A DNA stretch of 64,000 nt from NCBI GenBank assembly GCA_016744995.1, contig JADGDG010000007.1:124001-188000 (forward strand), in the 5' to 3' direction. Shown piece after piece: positions 1 through 8,461 of the stretch. The notes beneath the pieces were generated by a model. That model searched no databases and was not told the origin of the DNA. It saw only the letters and a program-made list of their open reading frames with translations. The first letter of the stretch is position 1, and every line of letters starts with the position of its first letter. This stretch comes from Gammaproteobacteria bacterium (lineage in GTDB: Bacteria; Pseudomonadota; Gammaproteobacteria; GRL18). The position numbers and the translations under genes were made by a program.

Positions 1-647
1 ATCGAGTAGGTAAAACCTATGAAGAAATCCTCAGTGAAAAGCTGGCCATCGCCGATCGCACCCTTTATCGGCGAGGGAACTTTATGGGTACCTGGGATCA
101 AGTACTCTGCAACGCTCTGATCAAAGAATACAAGGCTGATGTTGCCATGTCTCCTGGTGTTCGTTGGGGAACCACAACTCTTGGTGGTGACTGGATCACC
201 ATGGAAGATGTAATGACTCAGTGTGCTATTACCTACGGTGAAACCTATGTTGCAGAAATGACCGGCCGTGATTTATTGCAAATTCTTGAAGGCGTAGCTG
301 ATAATTTATTTGATCCTGATCCCTACTTACAATCAGGTGGGGATATGGTGCGTGTAGGCGGGATGGATTATACCATTGATCCAAAGAAACCCATTTATGA
401 GCGCATTACCGAAGCCCGCCTTGATAACGGACACTTAATTGAACCCGACGAAATCTATAAGATCGCAGGCTGGGCTTCAGTAAGCCGGACTCCCGAAGGC
501 CGTTTAATGTGGGATATTGTCCGGGATTACATTATTGAAACAAAAGGTAAAGATAATATCTTGAAATTACAAAAAATTAACCACCCTAAACTTATTGGCG
601 TTATCAAAAATCCCGGCATTGCTGATTATCCAGGAGAGCTGGGATAA
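1..647 (+). CDS. soxB: Thiosulfohydrolase SoxB, C-terminal part (5' end outside the window)
   Basis: The frame is open from base 3, so only the C-terminal ~214 residues are present. SoxB is the periplasmic manganese enzyme that hydrolyses sulfate from the cysteine S-thiosulfonate carried by SoxYZ in the Sox thiosulfate-oxidation pathway. The fragment has the 5'-nucleotidase-type C-terminal domain with features I recognise from SoxB: GNFMGTWDQV, ALSPGVRWGTT-like (here MSPGVRWGTTTLGG), TYGETYVAEMTG and LQSGGDMVRVGGMDYT. The window cuts the gene, so the N-terminal metal-binding metallophosphatase domain and any signal peptide cannot be checked. The next gene is convergent. This gene is the main evidence for sulfur oxidation. 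Confidence 0.93.
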   Translation, partial: RVGKTYEEILSEKLAIADRTLYRRGNFMGTWDQVLCNALIKEYKADVAMSPGVRWGTTTLGGDWITMEDVMTQCAITYGETYVAEMTGRDLLQILEGVADNLFDPDPYLQSGGDMVRVGGMDYTIDPKKPIYERITEARLDNGHLIEPDEIYKIAGWASVSRTPEGRLMWDIVRDYIIETKGKDNILKLQKINHPKLIGVIKNPGIADYPGELG

Positions 648-667
648 GCTTATGTAGTTTTAAAACA

Positions 668-696
668 GGAAGTTTGGGTATCTCGCCTAAACTTCC
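668..696. terminator. Bidirectional hairpin between soxB and the MCP gene
   Basis: An 11-base inverted repeat (GGAAGTTTGGG / CCTAAACTTCC, one mismatch) with a 7-base loop lies between two convergent genes. A short TTTTAAAA tract sits on the left side, giving U-rich sequence to transcripts arriving from the right. It probably serves both genes. Confidence 0.6.
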
Positions 697-705
697 GGCA
701 GCAGC

Positions 706-2181
706 TTAAGAAGGCGTTTCCATTTGTTTTTTCTCATTGATCAACTGTTCAACCAGATTTAAAACCTGTTCACTGCACTGCTCTGTTTCTTTAAAGTGTT
801 CAAGAATATGTGTTTGAATGGTTTTATCCCGCTTCCAGTCATCCTTCTCAATGATATCAAGAATACGATGAATATTAGAGTGCACGCCATGATGCGGGGC
901 ATCAAGTTTTGCATAGGCCGGCAAATGCTTATATTGAGCACCACCAGTATCATCATGCAGCCACTTTCCAAAATGACAACTTTGTTCATCTATTTCAGTG
1001 TCTTTTGCTTCTGCTGAATTACGCCCGGTTTCCAGAGCACGATAAGCTTTTTGTATGTAAACAATATGATCCACTTTTGCCAGAGCTCCAAAACTCACCA
1101 GTTTGGCGTGACTGACAACACTTAGAGTATTTTGAGCAATCTCAGTAAAGCGTGAAAAATTTTGTTCAAATTCATTAACGACACGGTGTGATTGCTGAGA
1201 AATCTCATTCATTTTTTCAGTATCATTGTAAATTGTAGTACTGGAATCCACCAGGAGCTTAATAATACGAGTAATATTATCTGTCGCTTCTTTGGTATCA
1301 ACCGCTAATTTCCTGACTTCATCAGCCACAACAGCAAATCCACGCCCGGCCTCACCTGCTCTTGCAGCCTCAATGGCTGCATTCAGTGCCAAAAGATTGG
1401 TTTTATCTGCAACACCGGCGATAAAACTAGTCACTTCGGTAATTTCTTTACTGGCCTCACTCAGAGTTTGAGTTGAACTGCGCATTGTTTCAATAGAGTG
1501 GATAAGCTGAGTCATATTGCCCATGACTTCCTGAACCGTTTTTTCACTGCTTTGAGCTGTTTCAGCTGATTCAACTGAAGAGCTTTCAACACCAGACATC
1601 TCAGAGGCAATAAGCATTAGATCTGACTGGTTTTTTTTAAGATTTTCTAATAATTTAACATTACGCAATGTGTCCAGTTCAAATAATAAACTGTCTTTTT
1701 GCTTTTTCCAATGAGCCTCCTGCATTTTGACCACCGTGGTATCAATTTCCTTTAAAATTGAAGCAAATACACCACGAAGTCCTACAGAAAAAGGCTTACG
1801 GTGAAACTTTTCATCCCAGATTGCATCAAATACGGTTGATACTTCACGGATAAATGTTTCCATTTGATCCAGGGTGTCATTCATTGACAATGCAACATCA
1901 TTTAAACGGGTTTTCACTTTGTGGTTAATGGGGAAAACACGATCTTCAAGTTTCCCAAGGGCAATATTTGCAGCCACACGTTGCAGTGACTGCTCCATTT
2001 TAGTTTTATAGTCATTTATTTTAAACTGCAGAAATAACAACACAAGGCCCGTAACCATTAATAGAATAAAGATCGGATCCATTCCATAACGTATCAGAGC
2101 ATAAAGAGGCATCAGTACAACAACTATTGCAATCAATAGCCTTATTGTTTTAGCTTCAAATAGATAAAACAAATTGGTCAT
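706..2181 (-). CDS. Methyl-accepting chemotaxis protein with C-terminal CZB domain
   Basis: This 491-residue chemoreceptor has two adjacent membrane segments (about residues 13-31 and 36-53) and no sizeable periplasmic domain, so it senses from the cytoplasm or membrane. The conserved signalling tip is at about 261-292 ([20 protein letters not shown]). A chemoreceptor zinc-binding (CZB) domain follows at about 365-440 with the expected His-Cys-His-His set: H372, C402 in SCHFGKW, H430/H431 and H434. In other bacteria CZB domains sense zinc or oxidants such as hypochlorous acid. The start overlaps the 3' end of the PAS gene by 26 bases, so the two are translationally coupled. It probably takes its signal from the PAS partner. 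Confidence 0.9.
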   Translation of the reverse strand: MTNLFYLFEAKTIRLLIAIVVVLMPLYALIRYGMDPIFILLMVTGLVLLFLQFKINDYKTKMEQSLQRVAANIALGKLEDRVFPINHKVKTRLNDVALSMNDTLDQMETFIREVSTVFDAIWDEKFHRKPFSVGLRGVFASILKEIDTTVVKMQEAHWKKQKDSLLFELDTLRNVKLLENLKKNQSDLMLIASEMSGVESSSVESAETAQSSEKTVQEVMGNMTQLIHSIETMRSSTQTLSEASKEITEVTSFIAGVADKTNLLALNAAIEAARAGEAGRGFAVVADEVRKLAVDTKEATDNITRIIKLLVDSSTTIYNDTEKMNEISQQSHRVVNEFEQNFSRFTEIAQNTLSVVSHAKLVSFGALAKVDHIVYIQKAYRALETGRNSAEAKDTEIDEQSCHFGKWLHDDTGGAQYKHLPAYAKLDAPHHGVHSNIHRILDIIEKDDWKRDKTIQTHILEHFKETEQCSEQVLNLVEQLINEKKQMETPS

Positions 2182-2668
2182 AATCCTCTCCCTGTAATTT
2201 ATTAGTTAATAGTTGTGTCGAAATACCAATGGCTTCTTTTGCTCCTGCATTTTTTTCTACCGCCAACATCTCTTTATATATAGGCTCAATAATAGACAAT
2301 GCAGCTTCAGAAGGCTTACGACGGACAGAGTAATAACCAATAGGATTTTTCTGATGATCATAACTGGGAGTGACATTTGCAAACACCCAATAACTACCTC
2401 CGTTTTTAGACATATTTTTCACATAACCATTAAATTCCTCACCAGACTGCAATGTTTTCCAAAGCAGCTCAAACACACCTCTGGGCATATCTGGATGACG
2501 AATAATATTATGCTGAGAATTTAACAATTCATCCTGGGTATAACCTGAAAATTCAATAAAAATTTTATTGGCATAAATGATTCTTCCCTTTAAATCAGTT
2601 TTAGAAACAATAAAATCATTATCCCTTAAAAAAACTTCTTCCCGTGTTGGCTGGATTTTGTTCTTCAT
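2156..2668 (-). CDS. Aer/CetB-type PAS domain protein
   Basis: A 170-residue soluble protein with one PAS domain at about residues 15-120. The signature [16 protein letters not shown], then [20 protein letters not shown], closely follows the FAD-binding PAS domain of the aerotaxis receptor Aer. There is no membrane segment or signalling domain of its own, and the C-terminal ~50 residues look helical. It is the upstream partner of the overlapping MCP gene. This matches the two-protein energy-taxis arrangement CetB/CetA of Campylobacter, in which a separate PAS protein signals through a membrane MCP. Redox sensing via FAD is inferred from the family. Confidence 0.85.
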   Translation of the reverse strand: MKNKIQPTREEVFLRDNDFIVSKTDLKGRIIYANKIFIEFSGYTQDELLNSQHNIIRHPDMPRGVFELLWKTLQSGEEFNGYVKNMSKNGGSYWVFANVTPSYDHQKNPIGYYSVRRKPSEAALSIIEPIYKEMLAVEKNAGAKEAIGISTQLLTNKLQGEDYDQFVLSI

Positions 2669-2850
2669 TGAATATCCTGTTTAGAGTGTCGTTATATCAA
2701 TTACATCGGCCGATGAGATAAAAACATTAATCGGCTTAATTGTAGATTAAAAGAATAGATGAATAAATAAATAATAAGAAAATATAGACTACTAAATTAA
2801 GTATATTCTTTACCTGCTGTTTGATAAAAACACAAAGCTGCAAACCAGAA

Positions 2851-2883
2851 AAAGCCCAGCTGGATCAACCAGCAGGGCTTTTA
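2851..2883. terminator. Rho-independent terminator downstream of recA
   Basis: A strong hairpin AAAAGCCC-A-GCTGG / CCAGC-A-GGGCTTTT with loop ATCAA, flanked by A and T runs on both sides, lies about 80 bases past the recA stop. It fits a factor-independent terminator for recA. Because both flanks are suitable, it could act in either direction. The rest of the 2669-2961 gap is AT-rich and should hold the PAS-MCP promoter; I could not place it confidently. Confidence 0.8.
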
Positions 2884-2961
2884 TCATGTATTGACGCCAT
2901 GTAGAAACTTTTACTTATTTATTTGTAACTTATTCAACGTGTTATAGATGCAGTAAACTTT

Positions 2962-3990
2962 TTAAGCTTCTTCTACCTCTGCGTTTTCATCAACAGCACC
3001 GGCATCAGGAAGAAGTTTTTCACGAATTTTAGAATCTATTTCTGCTGCAATTTCTGGATTTTCTTTTAAATAGTTTCTGGCTTTATCTTTACCCTGACCA
3101 ATTTTATCACCATTATAGGCATACCAGGCACCCGCTTTATCAACAAAGCCTTCTTTCACACCCAAAGTGATGAGCTCACCTTCATAGGAAATCCCCTCAC
3201 CATAGAGAATATCAAATTCCGTTTGCTTAAATGGCGGTGCCACTTTGTTTTTAACAACTTTTACCCGGGTTTCATTACCCAGAATTTCATCACCCTTCTT
3301 GATGGCACCAATACGGCGTATATCCAGTCGAACAGAAGCATAAAACTTCAGTGCATTACCACCTGTTGTGGTTTCGGGATTACCAAACATAACACCGATT
3401 TTCATACGTAACTGGTTAATAAAAATAACCAGAGTGTTTGAGCGTTTGATGATACTGGTGAGTTTGCGTAAAGCCTGTGACATCAAGCGTGCCTGAAGCC
3501 CCATATGGGAATCACCCATTTCGCCATCAATTTCAGCCTTAGGTGTTAAAGCAGCCACAGAGTCAATAACCAGGACATCCAAAGAACCTGAACGAACCAG
3601 CATATCGGTGATCTCCAATGCTTGTTCACCAGTGTCAGGTTGAGACACTAATAAATTATCAATATCAACACCCAATTTTTCAGCATAAACAGGATCAAGT
3701 GCATGCTCCGCATCCACAAAAGCAGCCGTACCTCCTGCCTTTTGTGCTGCTGCAATCACCTGCAGGGTTAATGTGGTTTTACCTGAAGACTCAGGCCCAT
3801 AGATTTCAACCACTCGACCTTTAGGCAAGCCGCCAATGCCTAAAGCAACATCCAAACCGAGAGAACCCGTTGAAATTGACTCAATTTGTGTTACACCTGC
3901 ATCGCCCATGCGCATCACAGAGCCTTTACCAAACTGGCGATCAATTTGAGAAATTGCAGCATCAAGTGCTTTTTGTTTATTTGCGTCCAT
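2962..3990 (-). CDS. recA: Recombinase RecA
   Basis: RecA polymerises on single-stranded DNA, drives homologous strand exchange and stimulates LexA self-cleavage. The sequence is full length (342 residues from the preferred start) and colinear with bacterial RecA. It has Walker [10 protein letters not shown], the MAW-like segment, [40 protein letters not shown] and an acidic C-terminal tail ending DENAEVEEA. An upstream ATG at 4002 is in frame, but GGAAG lies five bases before the ATG at 3990 and overlaps that first codon, so the inner start is preferred. The gene is transcribed from a near-consensus promoter at 4095-4123 and follows pncC, as in many gammaproteobacteria. Confidence 0.97.
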   Translation of the reverse strand: MDANKQKALDAAISQIDRQFGKGSVMRMGDAGVTQIESISTGSLGLDVALGIGGLPKGRVVEIYGPESSGKTTLTLQVIAAAQKAGGTAAFVDAEHALDPVYAEKLGVDIDNLLVSQPDTGEQALEITDMLVRSGSLDVLVIDSVAALTPKAEIDGEMGDSHMGLQARLMSQALRKLTSIIKRSNTLVIFINQLRMKIGVMFGNPETTTGGNALKFYASVRLDIRRIGAIKKGDEILGNETRVKVVKNKVAPPFKQTEFDILYGEGISYEGELITLGVKEGFVDKAGAWYAYNGDKIGQGKDKARNYLKENPEIAAEIDSKIREKLLPDAGAVDENAEVEEA

Positions 3991-4094
3991 ATTTACTTCC
4001 ATCTTAACTTTATCGAGAACGGCTTCAACGAGAATTGCTTCATCGGGAATTTTGCCATCAGGAGGATTGAGTTCTTATTGATATTTGTACAACA

Positions 4095-4123
4095 ATTATA
4101 TGTAGTCTTAAAGAAAGGGTCAA
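4095..4123 (-). promoter_or_regulatory. Sigma-70 promoter of recA
   Basis: On the minus strand TTGACC (4118-4123) is followed after exactly 17 bases by TATAAT (4095-4100), about 105 bases upstream of the preferred recA start. The -35 hexamer overlaps the stop codon of pncC. I looked for the gammaproteobacterial LexA site CTGT-N8-ACAG here and found none; only an imperfect TACA/TGTA inverted pair overlaps the -10 region. Confidence 0.75.
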
Positions 4124-4620
4124 GGATTTATTTTGATTATTTTTATAAGCTGCTGCAAGGCAAAGAATGCTGACTGATTTCTAACTCTTTCCCTATCGCC
4201 GGAAAAATGCTGCTCAGAGGTCTGGGCTAAGATCTGAGCATTTTTCTTATCATAATAGGCCCAGCCAAAACAGACCAGACCAACAGGCTTGGATTCGCTG
4301 CCACCTCCCGGCCCGGCAATTCCGGTAATAGAGAGTGAAAACTGCGCGTGTGAATGCCTTAGAGCACCCATTGCCATGGCTTCAGCAACTGCTTCACTCA
4401 CCGCACCAAATTCAGCCAGCAGGTGTTTATCAACACCCAGCATTTCTTCTTTTGCAAGATTGCTATAGGTCACAAAACCCCGCTCAAACCATTGTGAACT
4501 ACCTTGTCTGTCAGTAATTAACTTGGCTACCAGCCCGCCAGTACAAGACTCTGCGCAGGTTATTTGACTTGAAGAATTAATACAAAATTCAGCTAAAACA
4601 TCAAGAACTTCATCTATCAT
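4120..4620 (-). CDS. pncC: Nicotinamide-nucleotide amidase (CinA C-terminal domain protein)
   Basis: A 166-residue stand-alone CinA C-terminal domain. The family deamidates nicotinamide mononucleotide to nicotinate mononucleotide for NAD recycling. Diagnostic segments are TCAESCTGGLVAKLIT, RGFVTYSNLAKEEMLGV, GAVSEAVAEAMA, SLSITGIAGPGGGSESKPVG and GDRERVRNQS. It lies directly upstream of recA in the same direction, a common gammaproteobacterial pairing, and its stop overlaps the recA -35 element. Length is normal for the single-domain form. Confidence 0.92.
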   Translation of the reverse strand: MIDEVLDVLAEFCINSSSQITCAESCTGGLVAKLITDRQGSSQWFERGFVTYSNLAKEEMLGVDKHLLAEFGAVSEAVAEAMAMGALRHSHAQFSLSITGIAGPGGGSESKPVGLVCFGWAYYDKKNAQILAQTSEQHFSGDRERVRNQSAFFALQQLIKIIKINP

Positions 4621-4726
4621 ATTGATTTATTATAAGTATTCTTTATTTATTAAAGCGGTTTCTAAGGTTTTTCCAGCAAGGATAAAACAACTGGTTTAAA
4701 TTCAAATTCATGACTATAATAAGGTT

Positions 4727-5185
4727 ATGCAGGTTTCAAATCCAATCATTTCTTCATATCTCAGTGGTACTATAAACCGCAGTCAACAAGTCGAACGCCT
4801 GCCTGTCCGCTCTAATACCCAGACAGAGCTGATTGAAGGCCAGCTGGTTGATGATAAAAAGAAAAAAACAGATACCAGCAACCGCCTCGAACTCATTGCA
4901 GCCACTGAAGAAGCACTAAACCCGCAAAAAATAACAACTGATTCAACTGGTGAAATTACCCTTCTGCAAAAAAATTTCCTTCAGGAGGAAAAACAACTAC
5001 AGTCTGGAGTTTTGCTGCAAAACGAGCTTTCATCAGAAAACAAACCGAGTTTTCCTTTTAGTCATCGCAGAAGTTCTGAGGGGCTTGCAGGCAGTTCTCT
5101 GGTTATTCAGAAGTATTTAAATAATGAACCTTCCGCTCTACCCCTGGCAGACAACTCAAAAACAAATGTTGACTTTTTTATTTAG
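4727..5185 (+). CDS. Hypothetical protein, 152 residues
   Basis: Not recognised. The protein is polar and low in aromatic residues, rich in Ser, Gln, Asn and Lys, with no signal peptide or membrane segment, and looks largely disordered. It ends in a short hydrophobic tail NVDFFI. It is divergent from pncC. TATAAT at 4715-4720 lies only seven bases before the ATG, so either the transcript is nearly leaderless or that match is fortuitous. The stop codon sits in the left arm of a 14-base inverted repeat shared with the convergent PilZ gene. Coding status rests on uninterrupted length and plausible codon use. Confidence 0.55.
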   Translation: MQVSNPIISSYLSGTINRSQQVERLPVRSNTQTELIEGQLVDDKKKKTDTSNRLELIAATEEALNPQKITTDSTGEITLLQKNFLQEEKQLQSGVLLQNELSSENKPSFPFSHRRSSEGLAGSSLVIQKYLNNEPSALPLADNSKTNVDFFI

Positions 5186-5249
5186 AACAAGTTATCAGGC
5201 TTAGTCCAGGAGGCTATCCGGGAATAGAGGATCTAGATAACTTGTTCTA
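5183..5249. terminator. Long inverted repeat at the convergent gene ends
   Basis: A perfect 14-base inverted repeat, TAGAACAAGTTATC (5183-5196) and its complement (5236-5249), with a 39-base spacer. The left arm includes the stop of the 152-residue gene. The right arm encodes the last residues (LEQVI) of the PilZ protein. It could form a large hairpin in either transcript, though there is no clear T tract. Confidence 0.45.
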
Positions 5250-5532
5250 GTGATAAACCAACAATATATTTATTATTATCTTCATCTTTATCAACCCGGA
5301 TGACTTTTGCCTTAGCAGTCAGAGGTGTCACCGTTTGTATCACAGGATGAACAATGACATCGATCGCCTGCCCCTCTGTCAGTTTGTGCTCAGTGATAAA
5401 CTTCACACCGGTTGCACTTAAATTTTTACCATCCCCCTGATGCTTTTCGGAACTACCTTCTTCAGTAAATTCGATATGGCAATCTACTGACATGCGATAA
5501 AAAGAACGCTTCTCATCATAGTTGATAGTCAT
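5233..5532 (-). CDS. PilZ domain protein
   Basis: A 99-residue protein consisting of one PilZ domain, the cyclic-di-GMP receptor fold. The two ligand motifs are present: RxxxR as RSFYR near residue 9, and NLSATG near residue 38 in the place of the usual (D/N)xSxxG. Single-domain PilZ proteins act as c-di-GMP-responsive adaptors for motility, pili or exopolysaccharide. The target is not evident from its neighbours. It is convergent with the upstream hypothetical gene. Confidence 0.88.
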   Translation of the reverse strand: MTINYDEKRSFYRMSVDCHIEFTEEGSSEKHQGDGKNLSATGVKFITEHKLTEGQAIDVIVHPVIQTVTPLTAKAKVIRVDKDEDNNKYIVGLSLEQVI

Positions 5533-5699
5533 AAATAATATTCTACCTTAGTCAATTAATGGCTTGCTATTGGGAAACAATCAAATAAATTTCTATTGTT
5601 ATATTAAATATTAATAATAGCAGTTAATTAAAAAAAAACCGAGAAATAATCACATTTCTAAAACATTAGCAGCAACTTATATTTTACTCATTTGCTCAT

Positions 5700-6590
5700 T
5701 TATTTATTTTTAAGTCTCACCAGATAGGCTTTCTTTTCTGAAGTGAGATAATATTTTTTTTGGTTTGTTCCAAGACACATGGCTTCAGGCTGAAATAATT
5801 TATTATATTTCAATGAGTTGCCATATACCCAAGGACCGTATCCTGATTCATTAGAAAACTGCCTGTGAAAACGATGTATTCGTCTATAAGTGTTAATTGA
5901 CAGCAACCGGCCATCTGCACTGATATCCAGTGCACTGGGTTTAGCAATATTCTTAAATTCACCAACTTTTACAGCAGTTTGAGTCGTTATCACACCCGTT
6001 CTCTTTGAAGCAGGCGGTTGTAAAGGCAGCTCAAAAATCAAAGTATGGGGAGTACGCTTGGTCAGCAGGATAATTTTTTCACGCACAATATCTACGGCAA
6101 CTGATTCCACGTCATAAGAGTGTCCATCCTCATAACGAAATGCAAATGACCAGACAGGCGAAATAACAGAATGTTGTTTTTTATGCAACTCGGGTTCTGT
6201 CAAAATACTGATCCGAGCATCCCATCTTATGCCAAAATTATCACCGGTATCAGCAATAAGTAAATAATGCTTCCCTTGATATTTAAAAGCATCCATATCT
6301 TCCCAGTCATAACTATCAATATCTTCCAGATGAAACGTCCCCAGATCGTTCCCTTTAATATCCATGGCATAAAGAATAGGCATGTGCCCACTGTCATTAT
6401 GGGTCCATAGTACTTTATTGTCACGAGTTGAACAGGCCAGACCACTGGATTCATTGATCATTTTATTTTCAATAGGATAGCGCTTTTGTTCAGTGGTGAT
6501 GAGTTTAATCTGAGACCAGACATTGGCAGAGTAAAGCCCGGTAAAAAGTCCTGAACATAGCAAAAAAAAGATAAAAATAGATTGAGTCAA
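5700..6590 (-). CDS. Secreted protein of unknown function, probable beta-propeller
   Basis: A 296-residue protein with an N-terminal hydrophobic segment (IFIFFLLCSGLFTGLYS) ending in a plausible signal cleavage site, so it is likely periplasmic. The mature part has repeated segments such as ESSGLACSTRDNKVLWTHND, DWEDMDAF, YLLIADTGDN and PSALDISADGRLLSINTY. These resemble blades of a beta-propeller of the kind annotated as hypothetical secreted proteins in proteobacteria. No catalytic motif is recognisable. It is followed downstream by a 167-base AT-rich gap with no feature I can name. Confidence 0.7.
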   Translation of the reverse strand: MTQSIFIFFLLCSGLFTGLYSANVWSQIKLITTEQKRYPIENKMINESSGLACSTRDNKVLWTHNDSGHMPILYAMDIKGNDLGTFHLEDIDSYDWEDMDAFKYQGKHYLLIADTGDNFGIRWDARISILTEPELHKKQHSVISPVWSFAFRYEDGHSYDVESVAVDIVREKIILLTKRTPHTLIFELPLQPPASKRTGVITTQTAVKVGEFKNIAKPSALDISADGRLLSINTYRRIHRFHRQFSNESGYGPWVYGNSLKYNKLFQPEAMCLGTNQKKYYLTSEKKAYLVRLKNK

Positions 6591-6642
6591 CTGAGCTGCC
6601 TGATCCTTTCTGGAGAAATAAAAAATGCCTGCCTTTTTATAT

Positions 6643-7461
6643 TTAACCGAGAGAAGGCAGAATATCTAATGTATTTTGGTAAAGTTGCTCAATTATTTGA
6701 CCATTTTTTGCTTCTGAATGAAACAACTGTATAAAGACCTGGGCAATTTCTTGCAAATATTGTGGACTATTTCTCTGTCCATGATGCTCCCAGGGACTCA
6801 TATCGGGCGCATCGGTTTCCAGAACCCAGGCTTCAATGGGTAACCTGGTAACTAATGAGCGTCGTTTTATTGCATCAGGATAGCTAAAGGCACCACCAAA
6901 GCCCAATTTGAAACCAAGTTTTAAATACTCTTTTGCTTCTTCATAACTCCCGCTATAAGCATGAATAATACCCCTTATTGATGAAACAGATGGCAGAGAT
7001 CTGCTATGAGTCTTTAAGTGCCTGATCACCTCAGCATGTGATTTTCGAGCATGAATGAGTACGGGCAGTTGATATTGAGAAGCAATCTGCAGCTGTTCAG
7101 AAAAATAGTATGCCTGGATCTTTTTATCAGCAGGATCTTTAGTGATAAAAAAATCCAGGCCAATTTCACCAATGGCAGTCAATGGCTCTGAATCACACAA
7201 TTGAGCCAATATCTGTAAGTCATCCTGGTGATGTTCATCGGTGAAACAAGGATGCAAACCAAGTGCCGGATAAAGCATTTTTTGCTGCTCACACAGGGAT
7301 AAAATCCTCTGCCAATCTTTACCACAAACCCCGGGAACAACAATTGCAGAAATATTTTGTTCCCGGCATGTATTCAGAATATTCAGCCGGTCATTTTCAA
7401 AAACTGAAAAATCAAGGTGACAATGACTGTCAATTAATGTTTTATTTACTTGATGGGGCAT
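6643..7461 (-). CDS. TatD family metal-dependent hydrolase
   Basis: A 272-residue TIM-barrel metallohydrolase of the TatD DNase family. Metal-site motifs are present: DSHCHLDF near the N-terminus, the GLHP segment (ALGLHPCF), GEIGLDFF, PVLIHARKSH, HAYSG and ETDAPDMSPW. Family members have Mg-dependent 3'-5' exonuclease activity; the paralogues TatD, YcfH and YjjV are not separable by eye here. It is transcribed leftward ahead of the secreted propeller gene. Confidence 0.88.
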   Translation of the reverse strand: MPHQVNKTLIDSHCHLDFSVFENDRLNILNTCREQNISAIVVPGVCGKDWQRILSLCEQQKMLYPALGLHPCFTDEHHQDDLQILAQLCDSEPLTAIGEIGLDFFITKDPADKKIQAYYFSEQLQIASQYQLPVLIHARKSHAEVIRHLKTHSRSLPSVSSIRGIIHAYSGSYEEAKEYLKLGFKLGFGGAFSYPDAIKRRSLVTRLPIEAWVLETDAPDMSPWEHHGQRNSPQYLQEIAQVFIQLFHSEAKNGQIIEQLYQNTLDILPSLG

Positions 7462-7474
7462 ATTTTAAAGCAAA

Positions 7475-7493
7475 GATGGGCACAGCACCCATC
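7475..7493. terminator. Small hairpin between tatD-like and DUF4197 genes
   Basis: GATGGG / CCCATC with a 7-base loop lies between the end of the DUF4197 gene and the tatD-like start. The stem is only six base pairs and has no T tract, so terminator function is uncertain. Confidence 0.3.
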
Positions 7494-7521
7494 CTCCAGT
7501 AAAGAATAGTTGCTATAAGTA

Positions 7522-8304
7522 TTACTTTGTCATTGAACCAAATACATTTTTTAATAGCTCAGTGGAACGTGCTGCAGGGTTTTCACGAATTAGTTTCTCC
7601 TGGGCAGCAATTTTGCTAAACAGACCTTCCATAGTTTTATCAGTCACATATTGGTCAATATCAGAAGCACTTCCAAGATAGGAGTCCGTAAGACCAAAGG
7701 TATCATATTTTTTAACCTGACCGGACATTGCTTTATAATACTGAGTCACTTCGGTTTGAGCCATTGCATCATTAACATAAGGTTTAATTAAATCGCTCAG
7801 TTGAGAAGATGTGTTCTTTTTAAAATAATCCGTTGCCGCTGTATCTGAACCATTGAGTATGCCTTTAGCATCATCCAGAGACATATTAGAAATCGCATCG
7901 GTGAAAACACCGGTCACTTGCGGTACAGCTTTCTCTGCGGCCCGGTTCATACTGGTGACAAATTCATCAGCCATTTTTTCCTGCCCAACTGAGCGCAAGA
8001 TTTTTTCGACTTTCTGCATGCTCTCCGGCATCAATATTTTTACCGTCTGATCATTCAGGAAGCCATTTTCCGCTCCCAGCATATCAACCGCTTTCTTTAC
8101 TCCGACATCCAGCGCTTCTTTTAATCCTCTGGTGACCTCGTCATTCGACATGGCTGAGGTCGCCATAGTAGAAGTATCACTGCCTGTAGTTGATTTTAAA
8201 ACAGAATCCGCATCTTTTAGCCAGTCCTGCCAGCCGGAATAAGCTGAGCTGAAAGAGACACCAAGACCTAAAAAGAGAGTGACTGCCAGTATTTTTCGTT
8301 TCAC
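7522..8304 (-). CDS. DUF4197 family secreted protein
   Basis: The sequence has the DUF4197 pattern: SNDEVTRGLKEALDVGVKKA, LGAENGFLND, KILMPESMQKVEKILR, MNRAAEKAVPQ and a conserved C-terminal GLFSKIAAQEKLIRENPAAR. Function is unknown. The open frame extends to an ATG at 8373. I prefer the GTG at 8304 because GGAAA sits six bases before it and the resulting N-terminus (VKRKILAVTLFLGLGVSFSSAYS) is a good signal peptide; the longer form adds an unlikely preceding segment. The product from 8304 is 260 residues, probably periplasmic. Confidence 0.85.
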   Translation of the reverse strand: MKRKILAVTLFLGLGVSFSSAYSGWQDWLKDADSVLKSTTGSDTSTMATSAMSNDEVTRGLKEALDVGVKKAVDMLGAENGFLNDQTVKILMPESMQKVEKILRSVGQEKMADEFVTSMNRAAEKAVPQVTGVFTDAISNMSLDDAKGILNGSDTAATDYFKKNTSSQLSDLIKPYVNDAMAQTEVTQYYKAMSGQVKKYDTFGLTDSYLGSASDIDQYVTDKTMEGLFSKIAAQEKLIRENPAARSTELLKNVFGSMTK

Positions 8305-8461
8305 ACGATTTCCTTTTTTATTTATAAGCAGTGATATTAGTAAATGCATTTTCAGTGCTATTAATAATATCACTTAGACGTGATTTAAAAAGCGCTTGTC
8401 TTAATAAGCAGATGCTTCACATTATTGCGCACTTTGGTCTGCTTTACTACCATAGAAGCCA

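Noticed and set aside
4003-4119. A LexA/SOS box in front of recA
   Set aside because: No CTGT-N8-ACAG match exists; the only inverted pair is TACA/TGTA over the -10 region, which is not enough to call.
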